Source: Isoptericola cucumis (lineage in GTDB: Bacteria > Actinomycetota > Actinomycetes > Actinomycetales > Cellulomonadaceae). From it: a DNA stretch of 64,000 nucleotides. The DNA is taken from NCBI RefSeq assembly GCF_014635665.1, contig NZ_BMDG01000005.1, positions 1 through 64,000 on the forward strand, written 5' to 3'. Within the stretch, counting starts at the first letter, position 1, and every line of letters begins with the position of its first letter. The position numbers were made by a program, and so were the translations under genes. This document shows positions 24,738-34,202 of the stretch, in pieces. Under the pieces are notes generated by a model. It searched no databases and was not told where the DNA came from. It saw only the letters and a program-made list of their open reading frames with translations.

Positions 24738-27317
24738 TCAGACGTCCGCGGCCTGGGCGACGAGGGCACGCTCGGTGCCGGCGAGCTGCTCGGCGACCAT
24801 GCGCCGCAGGGCCGCGGGGGCGTCGGCGTGGGCGTCCAGCCACGCCTGCACGGCGTCCCGCAGGCCCGCGGAGGCGAGCGGCGCGGGGTACAGGCCCTCG
24901 ATGAGCTCCTCGGCGATGTGGTAGCTGCGCGAGGTCCAGATGCCCGTCAGTGCGTCCACGTACCGGGTCACGAACGGCTCGAGGACGGCCGGGTCCCCGA
25001 CGTTGACGAACCCGGCGGCGGTCGCGCGGATGATCGCGTTCGGCACGTCGGCCTGATCGACGACGGACGCGAACGCGGCCTCCTTCGCCGCGACGGTCGG
25101 CGCGGCGGCGCGGGCCCGGGCGGCGGACTGGCGCCCGGTCGCGGTGTCGTCCTGCGCGAGCGCGGCGTCGACCTCGGCGTCGTCGGCCGCGCCGAGGCGG
25201 ACCAGGCCCTGGAGCACCTCCCAGCGCAGGTCGGTGTCCACGACGAGCCCGTCGAGGGCGACCGAGCCGTCCAGCAGGCCGCGCAGCGGCGCCACGTGGT
25301 CGGGCGTCGAGGCGAGCGCCGCCGTGAACTTCACGAGCTGCAGCTGCAGGTCGGAGCCGGCAGCGGCCTCCTGCGCCAGCGCCCAGAGCCGGTCGCCGAT
25401 GCGGGCGAGCGTGGCGGCCCGGCGCTCGGGCGCGACGTACGTGCGGGCGGCGAGGCCCAGCTGGTTCAGCGTGGTGCGCACCGTCGTCGACTCCGTCTCG
25501 GCGGCGATGTTGCCGAGCACGAGGTCCACGTACGCCGACGCCGGCGTCTCGCCGTCGCGCACCGCGTCCCAGGCCGAGCCCCACACCAGGGAGCGGGCCA
25601 GCGGGTCGGTGAGGCGCGACAGGTGCTCGGTCGCGGCCGCGAGGGACTCGTCGTCGAGGCGGACCTTCGCGTACGCGAGGTCCTCGTCGTTCAGCAGCAG
25701 GAGAGCGGGGCGCTCGTGCCCGACCAGCTCGGGCACCTCGGTCCGCTCGCCGTCGACGTCGATGACCACCTGGTGCGTGCGCTCCAGCGTCACCGCGCCG
25801 TCGGGCTGCTCGACCAGGTCGTAGCAGCCGATGCCGAGACGGTGCGGGCGGATGGTCGGGTGGTCGGCCGGCGCGGACTGCAGGACGGCGAGGCCGGTGA
25901 TCGTGCCCTCGGCGTCGACCTCCACGTCCGGGCGGAGCGTGTTGACGCCCGCGGTCTCGAGCCAGGCGGCGGACCAGGCGCCGAGGTCGCGGCCGCTGGT
26001 GGCCTCGAGCTCGACGAGGAGGTCGCGCAGCACCGTGTTGGACCACGCGTGCTTCTTGAAGTACGCGGACACGCCGGCCAGGAACTCGTCCCGGCCGACC
26101 CACGCGGCGAGCTGCTTGAGCACCGACGCGCCCTTGGCGTAGGTGATGCCGTCGAAGTTGACCTGCACGTCCTCCAGGTCGCGGATCTCCGCGACGATGG
26201 GGTGCGTCGTCGGCAGCTGGTCCTGCCGGTAGGCCCACGTCTTCTCCATGGCGGAGAACGTGGTCCACGCGGCCTCCCACTCGGTGGCCTCGGCGGTGGC
26301 GAGCGTGGAGGCGTACTCGGCGAACGACTCGTTGAGCCACAGGTCGTTCCACCACTTCATGGTGACCAGGTCGCCGAACCACATGTGCGCCAGCTCGTGC
26401 AGGATCGTCACGACGCGCCGCTCGCGCACGGCGTCCGTCACCTGGGAGCGGAAGACGTACGCCTCGGTGAACGTCACGCAGCCCGGGTTCTCCATCGCGC
26501 CCATGTTGTACTCCGGCACGAACAGCTGGTCGTACTTGTCGAACGGGTACGGCACGTCGAAGGTCTTCTCGTAGAACTCGAAGCCCTTGCGGGTCGTGGC
26601 CATGATGTAGTCCGCGTCGAGGTGCTCCGACAGCGACGCCCGGCAGAAGACGCCGAGCGGGATCGTGCGGCCGTCCGACGACGTGAGCTCGCCGCGCTCG
26701 ACGGCGTAGGGGCCGGCCACCAGCGCGACGAGGTAGGTGGAGATGCGCGGCGTGGGCTCGAAGGTCCACGTCGCGGCGAGGACGTCGGCGTCCGTCGCGT
26801 GCGTGGCGGCGGTGGGCTCCGGCGTGGGCTGGTTCGACACGACCTGCCACGCGGCGGGCGCGGTGACGGTCACCTGGAACGGGGCCTTGAGGTCGGGCTG
26901 CTCGAACGTGGCGAAGACGCGGCGGGCGTCCGGCACCTCGAACTGCGTGTACAGGTACACCTCGCCGTCGACGGGGTCGACGAAGCGGTGCAGGCCCTCG
27001 CCGGTGTTCATGTAGGCGCAGTCCGCGACGACGCGCAGCTCGTTCTCGGCCGCGAGGTCGGTCAGCGCGATGCGGGAGTCGGCGTACACCGCGGCCGGGT
27101 CCAGCGGGCGCCCGTTGAGCACGATCTCGCGGACCGCGGGCGCGACGAGGTCGACGAACGTGCTGCCGCCGGGCTTCGCGGAGAACCGGATGACGGTGGT
27201 GGACGCGAAGGTCGTCGGTCCGGTCGTGACGTCGAGCTCGACGGTGTACGACTCCACCCCCGTCACGACGTCGGCACGCTCGATCGCCTCGGCGCGGGTC
27301 AGGTTCTCAGCGGGCAC
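24738..27317 (-). CDS. pepN: Aminopeptidase N (M1 family zinc peptidase)
   Basis: This 859-residue cytosolic aminopeptidase removes N-terminal residues from peptides. The exopeptidase motif GAMENPG precedes the zinc site HELAHMWFGD (His307, Glu308, His311) and WLNESFAEY with the third ligand Glu. An ERAP-like C-terminal helical domain follows. The GTG start at 27317 (MPAENLTRAEAIER) has GGGAGAA 6 nt upstream. The roughly 170-residue in-frame extension upstream is repetitive and unlikely to be translated. Confidence 0.95.
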   Translation of the reverse strand: MPAENLTRAEAIERADVVTGVESYTVELDVTTGPTTFASTTVIRFSAKPGGSTFVDLVAPAVREIVLNGRPLDPAAVYADSRIALTDLAAENELRVVADCAYMNTGEGLHRFVDPVDGEVYLYTQFEVPDARRVFATFEQPDLKAPFQVTVTAPAAWQVVSNQPTPEPTAATHATDADVLAATWTFEPTPRISTYLVALVAGPYAVERGELTSSDGRTIPLGVFCRASLSEHLDADYIMATTRKGFEFYEKTFDVPYPFDKYDQLFVPEYNMGAMENPGCVTFTEAYVFRSQVTDAVRERRVVTILHELAHMWFGDLVTMKWWNDLWLNESFAEYASTLATAEATEWEAAWTTFSAMEKTWAYRQDQLPTTHPIVAEIRDLEDVQVNFDGITYAKGASVLKQLAAWVGRDEFLAGVSAYFKKHAWSNTVLRDLLVELEATSGRDLGAWSAAWLETAGVNTLRPDVEVDAEGTITGLAVLQSAPADHPTIRPHRLGIGCYDLVEQPDGAVTLERTHQVVIDVDGERTEVPELVGHERPALLLLNDEDLAYAKVRLDDESLAAATEHLSRLTDPLARSLVWGSAWDAVRDGETPASAYVDLVLGNIAAETESTTVRTTLNQLGLAARTYVAPERRAATLARIGDRLWALAQEAAAGSDLQLQLVKFTAALASTPDHVAPLRGLLDGSVALDGLVVDTDLRWEVLQGLVRLGAADDAEVDAALAQDDTATGRQSAARARAAAPTVAAKEAAFASVVDQADVPNAIIRATAAGFVNVGDPAVLEPFVTRYVDALTGIWTSRSYHIAEELIEGLYPAPLASAGLRDAVQAWLDAHADAPAALRRMVAEQLAGTERALVAQAADV

Positions 27318-27642
27318 GGGTTCTCCCTGTCGTCGGCTGTCCCGCACGCCGTCGGCGAGCAGGCTTCGCGGACGATGATGCCACCTCCGCGGGGCGGGGC
27401 CCACGGCCGGGCGGCTGCCCGGCGACGGGGGACGACGGGCCCGCGACCCGCAGGTCGTGCCGCGGGCCGTGCCGCGGGTCGGGACGCAGGTCACGGCGCG
27501 GGACGCCCCACGGGTCGTCGCACGGGTTCGACCGCTGACGCCGGATCGTGACATTCTGCCCCGTGCGCCTTCGCGGGTGTGGGTGCCTGGCACGTGTCGA
27601 GCACCCCGCCCGGGCGTCAGACCGTGACTGGAGGGAGTCCAG
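27318..27642. other. 325-bp intergenic region with degenerate GC repeats
   Basis: This is the divergent gap between pepN and the proline-rich membrane protein. From about 27420 to 27540 it holds imperfect 11-12-bp repeats built on gcgggtcg/acgggtcg. Open frames across it are repetitive Arg/Gly/Pro readings without start signals. I see no RNA gene. Promoters for both neighbours presumably lie here but cannot be placed with confidence. Confidence 0.6.
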
Positions 27643-28761
27643 ATGTCCGGCACCGTGCCGCCTCCGCCGCCCCCGCCCGGCCCCGACGACCGGCCCACCG
27701 CCGCGTCCGACGGCTCCGGGGTGCGACGAGTGACGTCCGCGTACCACCGCCCGCCGTCGATCGACCCGGCGGCCGACGGCGGGCAGGACCCGCAGCCGAC
27801 CGCGGCGATCGGCGCCGGAGACGCCACGGCGTCCTACGCCCCGGTCCCGCCGGCGCCGCCCCAGCCGACGACGCACGCCCCGGTCCCGCCGGCGCCCCAG
27901 CCGACGGCGCACGCCCCGGTCCCGCCGGCACCGCAGCAGCCCGCGGCCGCGCCGGCACCCCCGGTGTACCAGCCGACGCAGCAGCTCCCGCCGACCCCGG
28001 CCGCGCCGGGGTACACCGCCCCGCAGGGATACGCCGAGCAGCAGGGCTACCCCGCACCGCAGGGGTATGCCGCCCAGCCCGGGTACGCGCAGCCCGGGTA
28101 CGCCCAGCAGGGCTATGCGCAGCAGCCGGCCCCGCAGCAGGGCTACCCCCCGCAGGGCCAGTACGCCCCCGCGGCGGGCTACCCCGCGGCCGCCGTCCCG
28201 CCGCCCCCGGAGCCGCCGCGCAAGCGGCGGCTGAGCGCGGGCTGGATCGCGTTCATCGCGGTCGACGTCGTGCTGCTGGTGATGGCCGTGGCGTTCGCCG
28301 TCCAGATCTTCACCTCGTCCTCGCCACAGGCGCCCGCCGAAAGCGCCCCGCCCGAGGCGGCGGCGTCCCCGACCGAGGAGGCCACCGAGGAGCCGCCGCC
28401 CGAGCGCGAGGAGCTGGCCCGGTTCGCGTCGCCGTCGGCCAACATCACCTGCACCATGTACGCCGACGGCGTCTCGTGCGGGATCGCGGAGCTCGACCAG
28501 CAGCCGGCGCCCGTCGAGGGCTGCGCGGGCACCACGGGCTACGTGGTCACCGTGGACGGCGAGGGGCAGGTGGCGCTGCCGTGCGTCCCCGCGGACGAGC
28601 AGCCCACGGCCGCCGGCGGGGACCTCGACGTGGTCGAGTACGGCGAGACCGTCACCGAGGGCGACTTCACCTGCACCAGCGAGCAGACCGGGATGAGCTG
28701 CACCCACGACCCGACGGGCAAGGGGTTCTCCCTCGCGCGCGCGGGAATCGGCACGCGCTGA
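27643..28761 (+). CDS. Proline-rich single-pass membrane protein with DUF6636-like extracellular domain
   Basis: The 372-residue protein has a cytoplasmic Pro/Ala region (residues 1-185) containing two low-complexity blocks: PVPPAP/QPT repeats near 65-110, then GYxxQ repeats near 120-180. A membrane helix at about 200-222 (WIAFIAVDVVLLVMAVAFAV) leads to an acidic linker and a C-terminal secreted domain with six cysteines. Pattern FASPSANITCTMYADGVSC, then EGC, LPC, FTC and GMSCTHDPTGKGFSLAR, resembles DUF6636. GGAGGGA lies 6 nt before the ATG. The function is unknown; such proteins often localise to the cell pole or septum. Confidence 0.72.
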   Translation: MSGTVPPPPPPPGPDDRPTAASDGSGVRRVTSAYHRPPSIDPAADGGQDPQPTAAIGAGDATASYAPVPPAPPQPTTHAPVPPAPQPTAHAPVPPAPQQPAAAPAPPVYQPTQQLPPTPAAPGYTAPQGYAEQQGYPAPQGYAAQPGYAQPGYAQQGYAQQPAPQQGYPPQGQYAPAAGYPAAAVPPPPEPPRKRRLSAGWIAFIAVDVVLLVMAVAFAVQIFTSSSPQAPAESAPPEAAASPTEEATEEPPPEREELARFASPSANITCTMYADGVSCGIAELDQQPAPVEGCAGTTGYVVTVDGEGQVALPCVPADEQPTAAGGDLDVVEYGETVTEGDFTCTSEQTGMSCTHDPTGKGFSLARAGIGTR

Positions 28762-28816
28762 GCCATCGCTCGGGGCCGTGCCGGGCCAGGTTCGCCCGGC
28801 ACGGCCCCGAACGGGA

Positions 28817-30829
28817 CTACCAGATGCGCACGCGCTCCGACGGGTCGAGCCACAGCGCGTCGTCCGGCCCGACGCCGTAGGTGGCGTGGAACTCGTCGAG
28901 GTTGCGCACGACCCCGTTGCAGCGGAACTCGTTGGGGGAGTGCGGGTCGGTGGCGAGGCGGCGGGCGATCTCCTCGTCGCGGCCCTTCGACTGCCAGACC
29001 TGGGCCCAGCCGAGGAAGATGCGCTCCAGCCCGGTGAGGCCGTCCACGACGGGCGCCTCGTCCAGGGGTTTGCCGAGAGCGATCCGGTACGCCTTGATGG
29101 CGATGGACAGCCCGCCGAGGTCGCCGATGTTCTCGCCGATGGTCAGGGCGCCGTTGACGTGCGGGCCGTCGTCGGCGAGCTGGGCCGGCCGGAACGTGTC
29201 GTACTGGGCGATGAGGGCCGTCGTCCGCTTCTCGAACTCGGAGCGGTCGTCGGCGGTCCACCAGTCCTCGAGGCGCCCGTCGCCGTCGTACTTCGAGCCC
29301 TGGTCGTCGAAGCCGTGCCCGATCTCGTGCCCGATGACGCCGCCGATGCCGCCGTAGTTCACGGCGTCGTCGGCGTCCGGGTCGAAGAACGGGGGCTGCA
29401 GGATCGCGGCGGGGAACACGATCTCGTTCATGCCGGGGTTGTAGTACGCGTTGACCGTCTGCGGCGTCATGAACCACTCGTCGCGGTCGATGGGCCGGCC
29501 GATCTTGGCGAGCTCGAAGTCCTGCTCGAACGCGTGGGCCCGCCGCACGTTGCCGACCAGGTCGGTCGCGTCCACCTCGAGGGCGCCGTAGTCGCGCCAC
29601 TTCACCGGGTAGCCGACCTTCGGCGTGAAGCGCTCGAGCTTGGCGAGCGCCTTGACCTTGGTCTCGGGGGTCATCCAGTCGAGCTGCTCGATCGACTCGC
29701 GGTAGGCGGCCACGAGGTTGGCGACCAGCGCGTCCATCCGCTCCTTGTGCTCCGGCGGGAAGTGGCGGGCCACGTACTGCTCGCCCACGGCCTCGCCGAG
29801 CGCCCGCTCCACGAGGGCGACGCCGCGCTTCCACCGGTCGCGCACCTCCTGGGCTCCCGAGAGGGTGCGGCCGTAGAAGTCGAAGTTCGCCTCGACGGTC
29901 GCGGTGTCGAGGTAGGCGGCGCGGGCGGTGATCAGGTGGTATGCCGCCCAGAGCTTCCAGTCCGCCAGGTCCGCCGACTCCCACAGCGCCGCGAACCCGG
30001 TCGCGAACGACGGCTCGCGCACCACGAGGGCGTCCAGGGAGCCCGCGGGGGCGCCGAGCGCGGCGGCCCACGCGCGCCAGTCGAAGCCGGGCGCCTGCTC
30101 CACGAGGTCGGCGAGCGTCATCGGGTTGTAGGTGAGGTCGGCGTCGCGGTCGCGCACCACGTCCCAGTGGTGGGCGGCGAGCGCCGTCTCGAGGGCCACG
30201 ACCCGCGCGGCGGCGTCCTGCGCCGAGGTGCCCCACGCCGAGGAGGCGGCGACGCCGGCGAGACCGAGCATCCGCGCGACGTGCGGCTCGTACTTCTCGC
30301 GCAGCGGCGCGTACTGGTCCTCGCGGTAGTAGGCCTCGTCGGGCAGGCCGATGCCGCCCTGCACGAGGTGCGTCACGTACGTCTCGGGGTCCTTGGCGTC
30401 GTTGTCGACGTAGAACGCGACCGCCCCGCCGCCGCCCGTGCGCTGCAGGCGGCCGAGCACCCCGGTGAGCTCCGCCCGCGTGGCGGCGCCGACGACCTGC
30501 GCCAGCTCGTCGGCGAGCGGCGCGGTGCCGAGGGACTCGACCCGCTCGGTGTCCATGAAGCTCGCGTAGAGCGCACCGATCTTGGCCGGGGTCGACGCGG
30601 GGTCGAGGGCGTCGGTGGCGGCCAGGTCGGTGATGATGGCGCGCACCCGCTCCTCGGAGAGGTCGTGCAGGGCGCGGAACGCGCCGTCCATGGCGCGGTC
30701 GGCGGGGATCTCGTGCTGGTCGAGCCAGCGGCCGTTCACGTGGCGGTACAGGTCGTCCTGCGGGCGGACGGCCTGGTCGAGGGCGGGGAGGTCGATTCCG
30801 GACCGCAGCCCGGTCGCGTCGGCTGTCAT
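28817..30829 (-). CDS. M13-family zinc metallopeptidase (PepO/neprilysin-like)
   Basis: This 670-residue endopeptidase has the zinc motif VIGHEIGHGFDDQG (HEIGH at 501-505), the third ligand in GENIGDLGG, and the substrate-binding VNAYYNP. It lacks a signal peptide, so it is probably cytosolic. C-terminal RVRIW matches the CxxW-type family ending. The start at 30829 (MTADATGL) has TAGTGT 7 nt upstream and no Shine-Dalgarno sequence, suggesting a leaderless message; a longer frame to 30919 is not supported. Confidence 0.92.
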   Translation of the reverse strand: MTADATGLRSGIDLPALDQAVRPQDDLYRHVNGRWLDQHEIPADRAMDGAFRALHDLSEERVRAIITDLAATDALDPASTPAKIGALYASFMDTERVESLGTAPLADELAQVVGAATRAELTGVLGRLQRTGGGGAVAFYVDNDAKDPETYVTHLVQGGIGLPDEAYYREDQYAPLREKYEPHVARMLGLAGVAASSAWGTSAQDAAARVVALETALAAHHWDVVRDRDADLTYNPMTLADLVEQAPGFDWRAWAAALGAPAGSLDALVVREPSFATGFAALWESADLADWKLWAAYHLITARAAYLDTATVEANFDFYGRTLSGAQEVRDRWKRGVALVERALGEAVGEQYVARHFPPEHKERMDALVANLVAAYRESIEQLDWMTPETKVKALAKLERFTPKVGYPVKWRDYGALEVDATDLVGNVRRAHAFEQDFELAKIGRPIDRDEWFMTPQTVNAYYNPGMNEIVFPAAILQPPFFDPDADDAVNYGGIGGVIGHEIGHGFDDQGSKYDGDGRLEDWWTADDRSEFEKRTTALIAQYDTFRPAQLADDGPHVNGALTIGENIGDLGGLSIAIKAYRIALGKPLDEAPVVDGLTGLERIFLGWAQVWQSKGRDEEIARRLATDPHSPNEFRCNGVVRNLDEFHATYGVGPDDALWLDPSERVRIW

Positions 30830-30905
30830 GGCGCCCACACTACGGCGCGCCGGGACGGGCGAGGACGCACCGGCCCGCCGCCGGGATGTGGTGGAGAATG
30901 TGCCC

Positions 30906-31373
30906 ATGCGTCTGCACATCGCCGCCGATCACGCCGGATACGAGCTCAAGACCCACCTCGTCGCGCACCTGCGCGCCGCGGGCCACGACGTCGTCGACCA
31001 CGGGGCCCACGACTACGACCCGCAGGACGACTACCCGGCGGTCTGCATCGCGGCCGGGGAGGCCGTCGTCGCGGAGCCGGGCTCGCTCGGCATCGTCATC
31101 GGGGGGTCCGGCAACGGCGAGCAGATCGCGGCGAACAAGGTGGCCGGCGTGCGCGCCGTGCTCGCCTGGTCGCTCGAGACCGCGCGGCTCGGGCGCCAGC
31201 ACAACGACGCCAACGTGATCGCCGTCGGCGGCCGCATGCACTCCCTGGACGAGGCGACGGGCTTCGTCGAGGCGTTCGTCGCGGAGCCGTTCAGCGGCGA
31301 CGCCCGGCACCAGCGCCGCATCGACAAGGTCGTCGCGTACGAGGCGTCGCACGACGTCTCGGCCATCGCCTGA
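30906..31373 (+). CDS. rpiB: Ribose-5-phosphate isomerase B
   Basis: RpiB interconverts ribose-5-phosphate and ribulose-5-phosphate. The 155-residue protein has MRLHIAADHAGYELK, then GIVIGGSGNGEQIAANKVAGVRA. The catalytic Cys of the E. coli type is absent; the Glu in GNGEQ indicates the mycobacterial/actinobacterial type. HNDANVIAVGGR follows. A weak -10-like GAGAAT lies 6 nt upstream of the ATG. The stop lies in a 13-bp tandem duplication shared with the next start. Confidence 0.94.
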   Translation: MRLHIAADHAGYELKTHLVAHLRAAGHDVVDHGAHDYDPQDDYPAVCIAAGEAVVAEPGSLGIVIGGSGNGEQIAANKVAGVRAVLAWSLETARLGRQHNDANVIAVGGRMHSLDEATGFVEAFVAEPFSGDARHQRRIDKVVAYEASHDVSAIA

Positions 31374-31390
31374 CGTGATCGCCTGACGTG
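31365..31390 (+). repeat. 13-bp tandem duplication joining rpiB stop and glycosylase start
   Basis: Two exact copies of atcgcctgacgtg abut at 31365-31377 and 31378-31390. The first holds the rpiB TGA (31371-31373); the last three bases of the second are the GTG start of the glycosylase gene. Confidence 0.97.
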
Positions 31391-32404
31391 CCAGAAGGTC
31401 ACACCGTCCACCGCCTCGCGCGGGCCCTGGACGCGTTGTTCGGCGGGCAGCCGCTGCGGGTGAGCAGCCCGCAGGGGCGGTTCGCCGACGGCGCTGCACT
31501 GCTCGACGGCCACTTCCTGGTCGCGAGCGAGGCGTGGGGTAAGCAGCTGTTCTGCGGCTTCGGCCCGACGCGGACGAGCGCCGCGGCGCCGGCACCGGAG
31601 GAGCTGCGCTGGCTGCGCGTGCACCTGGGGCTGTACGGGGCGTGGACGTTCGCCGGCGACGGCAGCGCCGACGTCGTGCACGCGATCGGCGCGCCCCGCA
31701 AGCGGGTCGGCGAGCGGGAGACGGTCCCCGCCGCGCCGGCCGGGAGCGGGGGCGGGGCCGCGGACCCGGCGGGCGAGGACGGCTGGGCGCCGCCGGCCCC
31801 GCGCGGCGCGGTGCGGGTGCGCCTGCGGGGCGCGCACGCCGTCGCCGACCTCACCGGCCCCACCGCCTGCGAGGTGCTCACCGGCGCGGAGAAGGCAGCC
31901 GTCGAGGCGCGGCTCGGCCCCGACCCGATCCGGCCGGACGGCGGGCGGGGATCCCTGGGCGCGGCGCGCGAGGCGTTCGTCGCGCGCGTGCGGCGCTCCC
32001 GGGTGACGGTCGGGCAGCAGCTCATGGACCAGGCGGTCGTCGCCGGGGTGGGCAACATCTACCGCGCCGAGGCGCTGTTCCGCGCGGGCCTTGACCCGCT
32101 GCGCCCCGGCCGGGAGGTCCCGGCCACGACCCTCGCCGCGATCTGGGACGACCTCGTCGTGCTCATGCGCGACGGCGCCGACCGGGGTGCGATCGTCACG
32201 ACGAGGCCGGAAGACCGGGTGCCCGGCGGGGGCGGCCGCGTCACGCGGCAGAACACCGACGGCGCGCCCGGCGCGGTCCCGGCCGACGACGCGTTCTACG
32301 TTTACCACCGCGACGGGCTGCCGTGCCGGGCGTGCGGCGCGCCCGTGCTCACCAAGGAGCTCGCGGGCCGCAACCTCTTCTGGTGCGGGGTCTGCCAGGC
32401 CTGA
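31388..32404 (+). CDS. Fpg/Nei-family DNA glycosylase/AP lyase
   Basis: This 338-residue base-excision repair enzyme starts with the catalytic N-terminus PEGHTVHR after Met removal, where the proline is the Schiff-base nucleophile and Glu3 assists. The helix-two-turn-helix is VTVGQQLMDQAVVAGVGNIYRAEALF. It ends with a C4 zinc finger: CRACGAPV and FWCGVCQA. The PEGHT start fits actinobacterial Nei2-type proteins. A Gly/Ala/Pro-rich insert near 105-135 is unusual. GTG start, 14 bp after rpiB. Confidence 0.92.
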   Translation: MPEGHTVHRLARALDALFGGQPLRVSSPQGRFADGAALLDGHFLVASEAWGKQLFCGFGPTRTSAAAPAPEELRWLRVHLGLYGAWTFAGDGSADVVHAIGAPRKRVGERETVPAAPAGSGGGAADPAGEDGWAPPAPRGAVRVRLRGAHAVADLTGPTACEVLTGAEKAAVEARLGPDPIRPDGGRGSLGAAREAFVARVRRSRVTVGQQLMDQAVVAGVGNIYRAEALFRAGLDPLRPGREVPATTLAAIWDDLVVLMRDGADRGAIVTTRPEDRVPGGGGRVTRQNTDGAPGAVPADDAFYVYHRDGLPCRACGAPVLTKELAGRNLFWCGVCQA

Positions 32405-32435
32405 CGGCCAGCCGCTCCGCCGTCCGGCGAGCACC

Positions 32436-33743
32436 TCAGAACACCCAGCCGCAGGCCGGCGCGACGGGCCAGCCGAACGCGGCGGCCGCCGCGGCGAGCG
32501 CGCCCGGTGTGCGCTCGACGACGAGCCCGGCGCCCGCGAGGGCGGCGAGCGACGTGCCGCCCAGGTAGGCGGCGCCGACCTCGCGCACGTCGAGCTCGAG
32601 GTCGGGTGCGGCGTCGGTGCGCTCGCAGGCCGCCGGGCCGAACGCGTCGGCGCGCAGGCGCCAGGTGCCGGCGTTGTCGGGCAGCCGGGCGTCCGTGACG
32701 CCGAGCACGACGTCGACGTCGGCCTGGTAGCGCCGTCCCGCGAGCGCGGCGGGCACGTCCACCAGGCGCACCCACACGTTGTCGGCCACGCGGGCGCCGG
32801 CCGCCCGCGGGTCGACGAGCAGGCCGGTGACGGGGTCGTCGGTCGGCACCAGGAACGGCTCGGTGGCGCTCATGAGGTCGAGGTCGACCAGCACGCCCCA
32901 CAGGGCGCGGGCGGCCGCGGCGTCCAGCGCCACGACGTCGCCGGTGTGCACCGTGCCGCGCGGGCCGGTCACCTCCCAGCCGAGCGTGCGCCGGAAGGTC
33001 GCGTACCCGCGGGGCTCGCCGTCGCGCTCGACGACGGCGATCCGCAGCGACTCCCGCCCGGCCGAGCGGAAGGACTTGGGGTCGGACCAGTAGCTCGCCC
33101 ACAGCTCCTCGGTCTCCCGGGTGGCCCAGCCGGGGCGGTTGACGCCCGAGGCGGGTGCGTCGGCGCGCTCGCGCACCTGCCCGGGTGCCCGGTGCAGCCG
33201 CGCGACGAGCTCGCCGTGGCGCTCGCGGTCGGCGTGCTCGAGGCGCACGGTGTGCGCGTCGGCGCCGGGCACGTCGCGCAGCGCGGCGCCCCGCGGGATG
33301 CTCAGTCGCAGGTCGTCGGCGGCCTTGCCGTACCCGAACCGGCCGTAGATGGCGGCCTCCGCGGCGAACAGGGCGGACACCGGCTCGCCGCGCTCGCGGC
33401 AGTGCGCCAGGTGGTCGTCGATCATGGCGGTGAGCAGGCCGCGCCGGCGGTGCTGGGGGTGCACGCCCACCCAGGTCAGCCCGGCGACCGGCAGCTCGGC
33501 GCCCGGGACGGGGAAGCGCGAGAACGGGTACGACGCGCGGAGCGCGGCGAGGGGGCCGCCGGGAGCGGTCTCGACGCCGACGGTGCGCTCCCAGCTGACG
33601 GGCAGGGCCAGGTCGTCGAACTCGTCGACGCCGTGCGGGTCCGGGAACGCCCAGGTGTCGAGGTCGAGCAGGGCGCGGCGGTCGTCGGCGGTGAGCTGCC
33701 GGAAGCGGTAGCCGGCGGGCAGGGCGGCAGGGTGGGAGGTCAC
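32436..33743 (-). CDS. Eis-like GNAT N-acetyltransferase
   Basis: This 435-residue protein has the three-part Eis layout: an N-terminal GNAT domain with the acetyl-CoA loop VHPQHRRRGLLTAMIDDHL near 85-103, a second GNAT-like fold, and a C-terminal sterol-carrier-like domain ending in a carboxylate (GWPVAPACGWVF). Eis proteins acetylate amines, including some aminoglycosides, but the substrate here is unknown. CACGAT lies 6 nt before GTG 33743, suggesting a leaderless transcript. Confidence 0.88.
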   Translation of the reverse strand: MTSHPAALPAGYRFRQLTADDRRALLDLDTWAFPDPHGVDEFDDLALPVSWERTVGVETAPGGPLAALRASYPFSRFPVPGAELPVAGLTWVGVHPQHRRRGLLTAMIDDHLAHCRERGEPVSALFAAEAAIYGRFGYGKAADDLRLSIPRGAALRDVPGADAHTVRLEHADRERHGELVARLHRAPGQVRERADAPASGVNRPGWATRETEELWASYWSDPKSFRSAGRESLRIAVVERDGEPRGYATFRRTLGWEVTGPRGTVHTGDVVALDAAAARALWGVLVDLDLMSATEPFLVPTDDPVTGLLVDPRAAGARVADNVWVRLVDVPAALAGRRYQADVDVVLGVTDARLPDNAGTWRLRADAFGPAACERTDAAPDLELDVREVGAAYLGGTSLAALAGAGLVVERTPGALAAAAAAFGWPVAPACGWVF

Positions 33744-33805
33744 GGCCCGATCGTGGCGCGGCCGGCCACGACGTGCCAGCCCATTTCGGCCAGTAGGGTC
33801 GCCGG

Positions 33806-34186
33806 GTGGACGCCGTCGAGGAGTATGCCGCCGCGGTGCTCGACCTCGCCCGTCGCATCCCGTCCGGGCGGGCCATGACCTACGGGCTGATCGCGGAGAT
33901 CGTCGCCGAGCGGCTCGGCCGGGGCGGCCCGCGGCAGGTCGGGAACGTGATGGCGGGGTCCGGGGACCGGTACGCCCACCTCGTGCCCGAGGGGGCCGCC
34001 GTGGTGGGGCCGGCACAGGACAACCACCCCGTGCCCTGGTGGCGCGTGGTGAACGCCGCCGGGTCGCCGCCGGCGCGCCATCTCACCGTCGCCCTCGACG
34101 CCTTGCGGGCCGAGGGCTGCCCCCTCACCCGAGACGGACGTCGCGTGGACCTGCGCCGCGCCGTCTGGTTCCCCGAGGACGACTAG
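33806..34186 (+). CDS. Alkyltransferase-like protein (MGMT family, no catalytic Cys)
   Basis: This 126-residue ATL protein has the MGMT DNA-binding fold (IPSGRAMTYGLIAEIVAERLG) but reads HPVPWWRVVNAAG where methyltransferases have PCHR, so the alkyl-acceptor Cys is replaced by Trp. ATLs bind O6-alkylguanine and hand it to nucleotide excision repair. TAGGGT lies 6 nt before the GTG start. Confidence 0.9.
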   Translation: MDAVEEYAAAVLDLARRIPSGRAMTYGLIAEIVAERLGRGGPRQVGNVMAGSGDRYAHLVPEGAAVVGPAQDNHPVPWWRVVNAAGSPPARHLTVALDALRAEGCPLTRDGRRVDLRRAVWFPEDD

Positions 34187-34202
34187 CGACCGGTGGTGGC
34201 CC

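Noticed and set aside
32436-33743. Eis drug-resistance determinant
   Set aside because: Eis-like folds are common in actinobacteria with unknown substrates; only the fold is claimed.
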